Source: Skeletonema tropicum (Eukaryota > Bacillariophyta > Thalassiosirophyceae > Thalassiosirales > Thalassiosiraceae). Taken from it: 64,000 nt of DNA. The position numbers were made by a program, and so were the translations under genes. Below are positions 1 to 9,582 of the stretch, in pieces. The notes beneath the pieces are model-generated. The model had not been told where the DNA came from and ran no database searches. It was given only the letters and a program-made list of their open reading frames with translations. The stretch spans positions 2,418,001 to 2,482,000 of the forward strand of contig CM074130.1 in the NCBI GenBank assembly GCA_037178625.1, in the 5' to 3' direction. Positions within the stretch are counted from its first letter, which is position 1, and every line of letters starts with the position of its first letter.

Positions 1-113
1 GCTTATTTACCCTTGGCCGAATCATCGTCTAGAGTCTCTCGTCGATGCATGTTAAATAAGCGATCATTAGATCTTGGTGTCCCCATAAATTATCAACTTC
101 TTGCTTCTTGAGC

Positions 114-1250
114 ATGAGTACCAAATCGCTACCACCAGTGGTGTTCATCCATGGGTGGAAAGCATCAGTCCTTGCCGATAAACACACGGGCAAAGATGAA
201 TTCAACTACACCTTGGGAGTCGTCACCGGCTTGGCAACAGATCCATCAATTGAACTTCCGATGGAATGGGAGAGCAATGGAAATCAAGTCAAGGACAATC
301 TTGTCGCCACCGAAGCATGTCACAGTGCAGCTTGCATGTGCGGGATGGTAAAACTGGGAGATATTTATGGGCCTGTGCTCGATCATCTCGAGAAGACTCG
401 TGATCTACACGTCTTCGCCTACGATTGGCGTTTATGCCTCGATGAGACGGCCGCAAACTTTACAAAGTTCCTCATTAACGTCAAGGAAATCACAGGACAA
501 GCACCCCAAGTTGTTGCTCATTCGATGGGAAGCCTCGTAACATTAAATGTGCTCAATCACAACCCACACATCTTCCACTCCATTCTACTTGGTGCAGGCG
601 CAATCGCCCCAAACGCAGCTGTCATCAAGGATTATTCTCTCCTTGGCGAGAAGAATACGATCGTACGAAATGAAACAATGTTCACACCCAAAATCAACTT
701 GACGAATCCAGCAGCATTGCATTTCATTGCATATCCCGGTGAACGAGAGTTGTGGGGCAAACCAGATACTGTCTTGTTCCGTGACGATGATGCTCCACTT
801 GATCTAGACTTGCACAATATCCGCACTTGGAAAAAATACAAAATTGGAATATACCATCCCGATTCTGGAGTGGATACCGTTACGGAAAAGATGGAAAGTT
901 GGTTCCAATCTGTATTGGATAAAGCTTACAACTTTCGAAGGGGACTGCTACCACAAAATACTGGGCTGAAGGCAAGTGACTGTCCTCCTATTGCTGTCTT
1001 ACGTGGAGATCATTGTGATACCGAATTTAGCTACAATGTACGTCGCATGGATGGAAATAGTTCTTTAGATTTGAAAGAGGGCATTGGTCATATTAGGGGC
1101 GATGGACGGGTTACACTGCAAGATACTGTACCGCCAAAAGATATCCCAGTTTGTAAGATAGTTACAAATGCAAGGGAGCATTCAGAAGTATTGAATGATC
1201 TAGAGAATGTGGATATGTTATTGAATCTCTTGATTTCAGAGAAAAAGTAA
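114..1250 (+). CDS. LCAT/PDAT-like acyltransferase or lipase (alpha/beta hydrolase)
   Basis: 378 aa from the first ATG in frame. The beta1 segment reads VVFIHGW near the N terminus, followed by HVFAYDWR, the YDWR signature typical of lecithin:cholesterol acyltransferase and phospholipid:diacylglycerol acyltransferase families. AHSMGS near residue 140 is the nucleophile elbow with the catalytic Ser. A late GDH and a C-terminal HSEVL are candidates for the rest of the triad. No signal peptide or membrane segment is obvious, so it is probably soluble and cytosolic. By family it would hydrolyse or transacylate glycerolipids; the acyl acceptor cannot be told from sequence. The frame is uninterrupted. 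Family call is good; exact substrate is unknown. Confidence 0.8.
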   Translation: MSTKSLPPVVFIHGWKASVLADKHTGKDEFNYTLGVVTGLATDPSIELPMEWESNGNQVKDNLVATEACHSAACMCGMVKLGDIYGPVLDHLEKTRDLHVFAYDWRLCLDETAANFTKFLINVKEITGQAPQVVAHSMGSLVTLNVLNHNPHIFHSILLGAGAIAPNAAVIKDYSLLGEKNTIVRNETMFTPKINLTNPAALHFIAYPGERELWGKPDTVLFRDDDAPLDLDLHNIRTWKKYKIGIYHPDSGVDTVTEKMESWFQSVLDKAYNFRRGLLPQNTGLKASDCPPIAVLRGDHCDTEFSYNVRRMDGNSSLDLKEGIGHIRGDGRVTLQDTVPPKDIPVCKIVTNAREHSEVLNDLENVDMLLNLLISEKK

Positions 1251-1618
1251 TGAAAAAGGATCATGTTTGAGTCAGTGGTCGCAATGGTGATGTAGTTCAT
1301 AAAGTAAAGAGTTAGTTTAGCATGATACTTCTCAAGACCTATCTCTGGGGCAAGCAGGATCTGAACTTGCCCATTGCAGGTAATAAAAAGAATGTGGCCC
1401 ATTTCTCGATTTCTGTGAGGATTGGTCTTGAGTTAGCTTGTATCACTGACTATGCAATTGAAATGGATCGAGTGTCTCGGATTCTCAGTGGGGACTCGGG
1501 ATTATATACAACCTGGCACAACATTGGGTCGAAGCATAGCGCAGATGATGAGCGATCAGTGAGTAGAATATAAAGATTTGCGTATTTACTTCAGTTGCAA
1601 TGATCTCAATTTTACATT
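1251..1618. other. Intergenic region between convergent genes
   Basis: About 370 bases between the converging stops of the LCAT-like gene and the PI4-kinase gene. It presumably holds both 3' UTRs. The one structured element seen is the hairpin repeat at 1345-1397, which recurs at 28.7 kb. No other gene is supported. Confidence 0.5.
1345..1397 (+). repeat. Dispersed hairpin repeat, copy 1
   Basis: A segment with stem GGGCAAG / CTTGCCC around the loop CAGGATCTGAA, followed by AGGTAATAA. A second copy with about 80-85% identity by eye lies at 28696-28747. Both are intergenic. It is not a tRNA: there is no cloverleaf and the loop is 11 nt. Function unknown. Confidence 0.55.
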
Positions 1619-4600
1619 TTATTGGTATCCATTCATACTTCTTTGTAGCCAATCGTATGTTGACGTTCCCCAGCTCGTGATAGCATCATTAACAATATTC
1701 ATTATATGTCGTTTTTGTTCAATCGGGTCGTTCATCATTTGCAATCGTCCTCGAACACTAGCAGAGAGTGATCTTGCGAGATCAGTGTTACGACTGACGT
1801 TCATAATAGCTGCCTCTACCAAGCTGCAAATTTCATCTGAATGTGCTGCCGCGACGGCATAGGCAGCTTCGAACATTTCACAGAAGCGTTTGAAGTTCTT
1901 CCAGCCTCCAATTACTTCCCAGAATTCAGCAGACAGCTTGAAGGGTGCTCTTTCACTGAACAGAGGTACCTTGCCCATTTTAGGAGTCTCTCCAAGGACG
2001 AAACCGAAATCAATATGCATGATGTGCCCTTCTCGATCCATTAGAATGTTTGCATTGTGTCTGTCTTTGATTTGCAAAATGTAACATACAACACTGTAGC
2101 CGACTAAGGATCTGAGAAAGTTATCACGCGCCTTTTTAAGAGACACAGTTGGTGCAGATCGAGGTGACGTGCCAGGTTGGAAAGGCGGATATGGTCCGAA
2201 TGCTCTTTCAAAGAAGTCGTTAAGAGTTGTAAAACCATCCGTTTCTTTCTTTACTTCATTCACGCTTTTCACATCTGGCAGGCATTCAACTATCCCAGCA
2301 TCGCCACCAGTGCACATGATTGTGTAAGGTCGTAAGTAGGGGCGTAAATGAGGTGGAATTTCTGCTTGGAAGTAAGTCCAAAGTTTGGACATTATCTGCA
2401 TAACCAATGCCTCTTTTCTAATATCTTCTCCTGCCTTGATAATAAATGATGCAAGCCTCCAACCTTTCACATTTCTGTAGGGTGATTGCTTCCGAATACT
2501 TTCACATTCATCAGCCCAAGGTCGTCCGAAAACTCTATTTAATAGTTCCGGGCCCATTGAAACTGACGGTGTGTTGTAAGTTGTAGGAGATGATGGTGGA
2601 TAGTACATGTGATCTCGTTGATGATGCATATCGTGATGGACCTGGTCATAGTATTGCTCTTGTACCATATCAAATGTTCCGTGCATTTCGGGAGGTTCGT
2701 AGGAATTATCATTGCTTCCTTGGTATCCACCACGAGACAATACAGCTTTGTCATTTGATGTATGTGCAATGTTTGCGCTCTCGTCAGCTTGGGATGTTGC
2801 AGAAGCATTATCAGCAGCCTTTCGACCTGTATGCTCTCTCATTAACTCTGGAGGGATCTCACAGGAAGCAAAACCACCATTGATCGCAGCGCTATCTTTT
2901 AGAATTGAGTTTCCATGTGGTCGTGTGCTTCCTAGTGTTTCCTCAATCGTGAGACCCACACCAGGCTGAACATCCGCAGCATAAAGACGTGCATCATTGG
3001 CCTCTAGACCAGTCTCCACAACCTCCATCCGTACTAAAAATGGACACCGCTCTCTTGAATCAAGAACACGACACATTTCAGGCAATACTCTCAATGTTCT
3101 CACGACTCCATTGCGCTTTGAAGGGTGTTCAAAATCAGAATTTGCTGCATCATTACCACCCGGCCATCGCACAGATTGTGGCTCCATTGGAAAATGCACC
3201 GAATGATGTATCATGTCTTCGCGAACATTGTTTTCTGACCAGTGTGTAAACATTTGTCCTCCTTCTTCTATGGATTCGACATCAATACTTATACGACCTC
3301 TGGTAGCCATTCGTCTACATAGTCGTTGGTTTAATTCAGCTAACCTACTCTGGAGATGAGTGCGCCGATGCATGGGAGGTACATGTCTCAGATCTAATGA
3401 TATTTGCGTCAATCTATCAACAAAATGCATAGAGTCACCGAAATGTCTACACCTCAAGTCACTGATAGACCGCGGAGGACGCGATGATGCAGCATCTCCA
3501 GCAGCATGTGCTGCAGACGACGTAGTGTAGGAAGCAAATGGATGCTGTTGCTGATTATGAATATTGCCCATGTGGTCTTCATACATTCTCTCCATACCAA
3601 ACGCGGTAGCCATCTCAGCGTCTTGGAGTAAATTGAAAGCGCTCGCTTTCTCCGCGCCAATGGTAGCGATTGCCGCGGCAATATCAGCCTGGACTATTAG
3701 TATTAATCGTTTCCCAGTCTGTTGTCTATGTTCAAATAATGCCTTCCATTTCCTTCCAACCTCAGCTTCAAGAAGCCAACATAGCTCTATACCCAAGGAA
3801 GGGTTCGTTTGACATCTATGAATGATCAATGAGCGGAGAGATGATATTGGGTCTGGAGATAGATTGTCTGGTAGCAGAGCAGGAGGAGAGTGCAGGACTG
3901 TTGAGACAAGTTGTGGAAGGAAGTCACGGGCTTCCGATATGAGTTTGTGAGCGGACGCAATCGATTGATGTATTTGATCAGGCGTGAATCCTTTAAGTGG
4001 ATTGTGCATCGATGCTTCATCTTGTGTAGATGACTCCATCGTGACGCCAGTGTCCTCTTGCAACTTTTGACCATGCCCATGTAGAAAATTCCATCGATTT
4101 CGAGTGTGACTTATAGTTTCGGAGTGCTCGTCTTTCATGAACTGTTCGAATTCATTCTGTATTGAATCATCCGCATCTAGATCAACCTCACTTTTAATCT
4201 GAGGTGCAATATTTTGCTGACGGATACTGTCACTGTATCCCTTCAGTGCTCCCCATCGTATAACTTCATCTGCATGTAGCAATTGTTGCGCAAACTCTCG
4301 CACTGACTGTAACCTCAATTCATCCAATTTCTGGAGCCGTTCGGTCGATCCTGGTGGATAAGATGTTATTGAACGAATGATAGATTCACGATAGGTTGGT
4401 ATATCCATTTCTTGATTTGTGTCTAATGGAGATCCCTCGTGTATTTGCTGCTGATGTGGTCCATGCTGCTGTTGCGGATATTGATTAGGAGGTGGAGGTG
4501 GGTGATGATGCTCATAATATCCTGGAGGCCTGTACGGCCAGGTCTGAATCTCAGCTCGATCATCGACCAGCCTACAAAGGAAGAGCCAGCGTAGAAGGAA

Positions 4601-4621
4601 ATTCGTCACTTGGTGCACCAT
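1619..4621 (-). CDS. PI4KB: Phosphatidylinositol 4-kinase, type III beta-like
   Basis: 1000 aa, one uninterrupted frame. A helical lipid-kinase unique region is recognisable around residues 250-360. A PI3/PI4-kinase catalytic domain occupies about residues 700-980: SFIIKAGEDIRKEAL with the ATP-contacting Lys, the catalytic loop DRHNANIL near 852, and the metal-binding HIDFGF near 868. The tail matches the beta class (KRFCEMFEAAYAVAAAH). The middle is rich in His, Gln and acidic residues. It should phosphorylate phosphatidylinositol to PI4P, probably at the Golgi, feeding membrane traffic. The N terminus has a proline run and polar tracts. The ATG at 4621 is the first in frame, but translation could begin at a later Met. 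Confidence 0.88.
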   Translation of the reverse strand: MVHQVTNFLLRWLFLCRLVDDRAEIQTWPYRPPGYYEHHHPPPPPNQYPQQQHGPHQQQIHEGSPLDTNQEMDIPTYRESIIRSITSYPPGSTERLQKLDELRLQSVREFAQQLLHADEVIRWGALKGYSDSIRQQNIAPQIKSEVDLDADDSIQNEFEQFMKDEHSETISHTRNRWNFLHGHGQKLQEDTGVTMESSTQDEASMHNPLKGFTPDQIHQSIASAHKLISEARDFLPQLVSTVLHSPPALLPDNLSPDPISSLRSLIIHRCQTNPSLGIELCWLLEAEVGRKWKALFEHRQQTGKRLILIVQADIAAAIATIGAEKASAFNLLQDAEMATAFGMERMYEDHMGNIHNQQQHPFASYTTSSAAHAAGDAASSRPPRSISDLRCRHFGDSMHFVDRLTQISLDLRHVPPMHRRTHLQSRLAELNQRLCRRMATRGRISIDVESIEEGGQMFTHWSENNVREDMIHHSVHFPMEPQSVRWPGGNDAANSDFEHPSKRNGVVRTLRVLPEMCRVLDSRERCPFLVRMEVVETGLEANDARLYAADVQPGVGLTIEETLGSTRPHGNSILKDSAAINGGFASCEIPPELMREHTGRKAADNASATSQADESANIAHTSNDKAVLSRGGYQGSNDNSYEPPEMHGTFDMVQEQYYDQVHHDMHHQRDHMYYPPSSPTTYNTPSVSMGPELLNRVFGRPWADECESIRKQSPYRNVKGWRLASFIIKAGEDIRKEALVMQIMSKLWTYFQAEIPPHLRPYLRPYTIMCTGGDAGIVECLPDVKSVNEVKKETDGFTTLNDFFERAFGPYPPFQPGTSPRSAPTVSLKKARDNFLRSLVGYSVVCYILQIKDRHNANILMDREGHIMHIDFGFVLGETPKMGKVPLFSERAPFKLSAEFWEVIGGWKNFKRFCEMFEAAYAVAAAHSDEICSLVEAAIMNVSRNTDLARSLSASVRGRLQMMNDPIEQKRHIMNIVNDAITSWGTSTYDWLQRSMNGYQ

Positions 4622-4977
4622 TGCATCTTTCCTTATTTCAACAACTCCAGCCTTGTGATTGATGCATTTGAAATTTGAATCTTACAGCTACTTCATTCAC
4701 AAGCTAAAAATCAAGGCAAGCTCAAGCAAGCAAGTTCCAAGAAGCTAGTTCCAGGTGGCGATAGACATGCGTTATCCATAGAAAGATGTGTCAACAACTG
4801 TCACAGCCGCCCACGCCACCACCACCGCCACACGCGCCATCCATTCATTTTTCATTTTCAGGCACCGAAGCAATGCGATACTTATGGACATGATCTGCTA
4901 GAGAGCAGCAAATCCACCTCCGCCAAGGCAGCCATCGCATCGCTGCCCATACATACAGACAAACTAAGCGCTGAAAA
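4622..4977. promoter_or_regulatory. Divergent promoter region
   Basis: About 356 bases between the PI4-kinase start (minus strand) and the AlkB-like/glycosyltransferase start (plus strand). It must hold both promoters. It contains short repeats of AGCAAGCAAG and CCACCACCGCC character but no element I can name. Confidence 0.4.
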
Positions 4978-6864
4978 ATGTCATCCAATCCGCAGATCAA
5001 CGGCCTGTACGAAGCACCCAATGTTCTCTCCTCCGAGGAAGCCAATAAGTTATCAAATGCAATAGACAATCAGCACTTTAGTGGATGGCGCCCGGAGGGC
5101 TTTGATAGAAGAAACAGAGTGCAGCGATACTCGGGGAAGGCTATGGAAGATCATTTTGGCTGGGTATTTGATAAAATTATTGGAGCGAGTGATGAAGCAA
5201 GTATATTAACATTACGCCGACCTTTGGACCTTGTGATTACGGAACACACGCCGTCATCTTGTCGATCGATTGTCAATACATTTGAACAAAGAGAGTTATG
5301 TTCTTGTCAGCAGCAGCAAGAAAAGTGCCAGTGCTACGTCGCTCAACTCACTCTTGTCAACAATGCAATCTACTCAATCGAAAAACCTGTGGAGCGCGAC
5401 TTGGAGTGCTGGGATTTGGGTGAACCTGCAAAAACTATACTATTGGAGCAGAATGGGGTTGTCATTAAGACTGGGGAAAGCTTGTGGGAATGGCGTGGTA
5501 GAATATCTGGTATTACAGATGCAAAGAGCTGTGGTGAATTGAACAGCGGTGACAACAAAGGGTGGAAGAAGGGACAGAAGAAACTTGCCCACTCCAACAA
5601 ACGAAGTGTTACACTTTCATTTCGAGGAATAATGCCGCCAGAACCACCCAGTATTTCGAAGCAGCTGGAAAACTGTTGCCTGGCTGAAGAACCAAGAAGT
5701 AAACCACAGCTTCCATTGGCAAAGCTTCTCACAATTATTGTCACAACTTCTCCCATTCGGTCGAATCCATCCACTGAGCTACTGGAACGAACTTTTGATA
5801 CGTTTGAATTCGCTGGGAGTGAATTCGCATATGAGTGTCCTAAAGTCATCGTATGCGATGGATGTCGTGTCTTGGAAGATGATACCGATGCAAATACAGA
5901 TAGTGATGAAAAGAAAGAAGATGATCCACCAAAAATCACACGGAAGTATGCCAATGTCAAACAAACTTTAAGAAATGGCATTGCCACTCAAGATCAGGCA
6001 AAGAACTATACTGAATTCAAGAAACGGTTGCACAAGCTGTGCGCAGACTCGCAGAACAGTCAGAGTGCCTTTTGCAATACGACAGTTGTAGAATTGGAAG
6101 AACGTCACGGATACGGCTTTGCACTTCGCCATGCGCTCTATCACTCTGTCGACACTCCCTACGTATGTGTAATTCAACATGACCGTACTTTCATGCGTCC
6201 AACTCCAATACAAGAAGTACTGTCCGCCATGGAAAACAGAGAGGAAATAAAATATGTTGGGATGAGTATGAAGTCAAACTTGACCTATTACGATATCTTC
6301 TCTTCCAAATACAGCAGAAGAGCATGTGCTGAGTTAAAAACAATGATCATCCGACCAGAAGAGCTGAACATTGCTGAGAATGCTTATGGAGCTAATGGGC
6401 ATTCAATTGCAAATATGGTTGAACCTCCCTCACAAAAGCGTCGTCAACTCAGAGATGTTGCAAGAGAAACTTACAAAGCAAGCCATCAAAATATCGTCTA
6501 CGAAGAATGGGTAGAATCGATGTCTAATAGAGGAGTAAATCAAGATGGGTTCCATCAACTCTCACTCACACCAACTCTGTTTTGGTACGATAATACCCAC
6601 ATTGTTAGAACGGAGCATTATCGCGATTTCATCTTCAATCCCGTGTTCAAAATGGTCGCGCGTGGAGGCTTTGTTGAAGACAAGTTATCTCCAGTCATCA
6701 TACGCAGCTGTGAAAGACTTGGTTTGAAGGACGGGCACGCTAAGTTTGGTTGTTACATCCTTGATGATCATTGTGGTGATGTGTTCACAGGCCACTTGGA
6801 CGGGGGCTCTTATAACACTGCTGGTCTTCACGTGAAGAAAAATGCAAGTGAAAGAAGAAGTTGA
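4978..6864 (+). CDS. AlkB-fold domain (degenerate) fused to a glycosyltransferase-like domain
   Basis: 628 aa. Residues about 1-215 follow the AlkB 2-oxoglutarate dioxygenase layout: RNRVQRY near 40, a core strand near 125, and RSVTLSFRG at the end with the conserved Arg. The iron ligands are missing: where HxD should be the sequence reads AIYSIEKP, and where the second His should be it reads LWEWRGRI. It is therefore probably not an active dioxygenase. Residues about 245-600 resemble a glycosyltransferase fold: a strand ending VTTSPIRSNPSTELL, then YVCVIQHDRTFMRPT as a likely nucleotide-sugar/metal segment, and a C-terminal acceptor-like region with ILDDHCGDVFTGHLDGG. The acidic linker near 290-310 is low complexity. 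Function is inferred from fold only. Confidence 0.65.
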   Translation: MSSNPQINGLYEAPNVLSSEEANKLSNAIDNQHFSGWRPEGFDRRNRVQRYSGKAMEDHFGWVFDKIIGASDEASILTLRRPLDLVITEHTPSSCRSIVNTFEQRELCSCQQQQEKCQCYVAQLTLVNNAIYSIEKPVERDLECWDLGEPAKTILLEQNGVVIKTGESLWEWRGRISGITDAKSCGELNSGDNKGWKKGQKKLAHSNKRSVTLSFRGIMPPEPPSISKQLENCCLAEEPRSKPQLPLAKLLTIIVTTSPIRSNPSTELLERTFDTFEFAGSEFAYECPKVIVCDGCRVLEDDTDANTDSDEKKEDDPPKITRKYANVKQTLRNGIATQDQAKNYTEFKKRLHKLCADSQNSQSAFCNTTVVELEERHGYGFALRHALYHSVDTPYVCVIQHDRTFMRPTPIQEVLSAMENREEIKYVGMSMKSNLTYYDIFSSKYSRRACAELKTMIIRPEELNIAENAYGANGHSIANMVEPPSQKRRQLRDVARETYKASHQNIVYEEWVESMSNRGVNQDGFHQLSLTPTLFWYDNTHIVRTEHYRDFIFNPVFKMVARGGFVEDKLSPVIIRSCERLGLKDGHAKFGCYILDDHCGDVFTGHLDGGSYNTAGLHVKKNASERRS

Positions 6865-7197
6865 GAGTTGAAGTTAACATTGTGACATCTATTAAGCTTT
6901 ATTTATTTATCACAACATGGAACCGCTAAAGTACACTCATGGCATATCTTTCCACGCTTTAATGTTCTCCTTCTACATGAGAAGTTTCGCATAGCCACAC
7001 ACTCACTCACATAAACTAACATGAGTATCTCTCTCTTACTCACTCAATCACTCAATCAATCACAGAAAATAACATATCAATCTCTCACAATTATTCAATC
7101 ACACGCAAACATTTACATAGACCCACTCTCTCTCACACACACTAGTTCCAAAACAAACATCGGCATCCTTTTCGAAATGACGCCAAGTCATTTCACT
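6865..7197. other. Convergent 3' region, low complexity
   Basis: About 330 bases between two converging genes. It is rich in CACTCAATCA and CTCACA-type simple repeats. Short open frames here are by-products of that composition. No gene supported. Confidence 0.5.
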
Positions 7198-8391
7198 TTA
7201 ACGAAAGTAAGAGGATGACCATTTGCTGATACTAGTCAAGGAAAACTCGTCCTTCTTCTCATTTCCCTCCTGGTCTCCCGTTTTATCATTGGAAGGCGGT
7301 CCACTTCTTGACGAAGCTACACTTGCTCTTGGGGCCGATACTAACGATGTCGAATCATGATGATGATGAATCTCTTCATCTCTAACATCATGATATTCCA
7401 TTTCAAAACCAGCTTCAAGCTGGTCATTCCTCCTCTGTTCTGGAGAAGATCTTCCAGATGGAGTGTCATCTTGACTTATAGATATCAACCCCATGGCACG
7501 TAAACGTTCTTCGTCCTCGTACTTAGCACCCCTCATCGCCTTTCCTAAGACGACAAGATCACCCTTGCTGTTCAGGTAGTACGAACTGCTTCCTGACATA
7601 CAGGAAGAAGATGCCACAGATTGTCCACAACCGGCCATCATGTGCACTTGAGATGGTTCCTCAGAGACTGAGGATGACACAGATGACGAAGACGAGAAGA
7701 ACCGTACTCTACCATTGTCTTCATCATGAGTGAAGAAATTGACACCATCGCTGTCAAACTCAAACCTGTGCTGCTGCTGCTGCTGCTGCTGATGGTGGTG
7801 GTGGTGCCGCTGTTGTGGTCGATAGATGCTATCATTATCTGAGCTGGCTCCAGGTCCATAAAACGAAAGTGGAGACGTGGAAGGGACAACTCTCACAGCT
7901 TCAAAGTCACGCTGGTAGTGCCCATGCTGATACTGGTGATGGTGGTTGTTGTACGAATGGAAGTGATGTTGGTTTTCATCGTAGTAAACATGATCATCAA
8001 TGAACTGCTGCTGCTGTTGCTGCTGTGCATTATATGATGCGCCCGTCGTTCGAGAGACTGCTTGGTGTCTCTGTTGATGACTATTCCTAGTCTTTTGTGG
8101 CTTTTGCTCGCCCCTGCTTAAGAACTGAAACAAGTCTCGAACTCCCGATTCTCTCGGTGTTTGCTGATAATGGTGCTGGGTGCGATGACCAAGGGATTTG
8201 CTATCGGAGCGCGACTCTTGTCTCTGTTGGCGTCGATTGCGATGCTTTTGTTCTTGAAGCCTTGAATTTATCTTGCTAAGTTGGTGTTGAAATGGCTGTT
8301 TCAACTTATTATCGCTACTACCATCTTCGCTGCTCGAGATGCTATAACCTCTACCCCTACCCGAGCCTAGCCTCTTGATGAGATTCTTCAT
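7198..8391 (-). CDS. Unrecognised Gln/His/Ser-rich protein
   Basis: 397 aa, start at the in-frame ATG. No known domain. Poly-Gln runs occur near residues 122-130 and 198-205, and poly-His runs near 150, 195 and 340. Much of the rest is Ser/Arg/Glu. A short non-repetitive stretch (about residues 270-300, with YLNSKGDLVVLGKAMRGAKYEDEERLRAMGL) looks ordered and may be the functional part. The long open frame and predicted disorder suggest a regulatory or scaffold protein, but no function can be assigned. Confidence 0.5.
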   Translation of the reverse strand: MKNLIKRLGSGRGRGYSISSSEDGSSDNKLKQPFQHQLSKINSRLQEQKHRNRRQQRQESRSDSKSLGHRTQHHYQQTPRESGVRDLFQFLSRGEQKPQKTRNSHQQRHQAVSRTTGASYNAQQQQQQQFIDDHVYYDENQHHFHSYNNHHHQYQHGHYQRDFEAVRVVPSTSPLSFYGPGASSDNDSIYRPQQRHHHHHQQQQQQQHRFEFDSDGVNFFTHDEDNGRVRFFSSSSSVSSSVSEEPSQVHMMAGCGQSVASSSCMSGSSSYYLNSKGDLVVLGKAMRGAKYEDEERLRAMGLISISQDDTPSGRSSPEQRRNDQLEAGFEMEYHDVRDEEIHHHHDSTSLVSAPRASVASSRSGPPSNDKTGDQEGNEKKDEFSLTSISKWSSSYFR

Positions 8392-9582
8392 GTTGGATGA
8401 TTGATTTGCTACAGAACAGAGTGGTCATTCCGATCGATGGATATGCTGCCAGCTGCCAAGATCAAGCGTTGCATACTAATAGCTTTATCAGAAGCCGAAA
8501 TCAAGTGATGTATGACTTCTACCTTCGCTACTTTCCCATCATTCCCACAACAAATCACCTCTAGATAAGTTGTTGCGAACTTGGAAGACGTTGAACAATC
8601 ATGTAATTGAATGCTACGGTTTTTGTGATATATGTACCAAGTAAAATGTGCGAGAACCTCGCCAGAACCTGTTCTTGTCGAGGAGATAGGAGATAGGAGA
8701 TAGGAGGGGTGATCCCGTACGTAGAACCATACTAATTCCTAAATGTAACAGATTTGCCCCCGCTTGATTGGATTTTTACCCGTGTAACAGCTGCCGCGAG
8801 TTATTGCCGCCAGCCGCCAGTTGAATTCCGCTTGTTACCGTGTAACAATCTCACGGACACAGCTTCGTGATGATAGTGGATGGGAGAGATTAGGAGAGAC
8901 ACCCATCCGAAACGAATCTGTGACATGACACAATTGTCCGTGAGATTATTCGTAACAGACTTCTACGGGGTCTGGTATGTTTCTACGTAGGAACGCCGCC
9001 GCCGCCAAAGATGTGAATGTTACCCGTGTAACAATCTCACGGACGGTTCTGATCACCTACCCCTCCTGAAGAGATGTAAATAATGAAGATGGTGTTCGCA
9101 AAATCCTTGTCGAGTACATACCAAGTACCAAGTTAGGTGGAGTCCCAGGTACCAATTAATTCTCATTATTTCTAGGCATCAGTAAATCTTTTATGAGTGA
9201 TTTTTATGGAGACTAAACTAGATTTTGCCCAGCTGTCTGTTTTGTAGGATTGATATTTTCATTTTTACGGATAGCTGATGAATCATCACAGCCCAGAAAG
9301 GCTGAAACGCAGATCAATCAAGCCCACTCAACTTGCTTTCAACACAATAGGGCCCCATCGTTATTTTGGACAACTAAATACACGCCCATCAAACTTGCTT
9401 GGAAGTGAATATTTGATCGATTCATCCTCCATCAACTCCCGCCCTCTTTGCAACCCTTTCTAACCTTTTGCAGCACCTATTGGTTCCTGGTTTCTTGACG
9501 ACTTCTTGTTACTGTTGTCTCGGCCCTCAGCTCTCCCCTACTTATCCTCTTTACCGCAGAACTTCTTGTGTTGGTTTATATC
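8392..9582. promoter_or_regulatory. 1.2-kb divergent upstream region with a repeated GTGTAACAATCTCACGGAC motif
   Basis: The region lies between two genes pointing away from each other. A motif of the form CCGTGTAACAATCTCACGGAC-like bases occurs in full at about 8838-8857 and 9021-9043, in inverted orientation at 8936-8956 (GTCCGTGAGATT then CGTAAC), and as a half copy at 8775-8790 (TTACCCGTGTAACAG). Two GAGATAGGA tandem copies lie near 8690. No gene is supported. The motif cluster is a candidate cis-regulatory array or the remnant of a small palindromic repeat. Confidence 0.45.

Noticed and set aside
1345..1397. Hairpin repeat as a tRNA gene
   Set aside because: No D-arm, anticodon arm or 7-base T-loop; the stem encloses 11 bases.
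7021..7218. 65-aa frame in the 3' region at 7.1 kb
   Set aside because: Composition comes from CTCACA/AATCA simple repeats and it overlaps the end of a better-supported gene.
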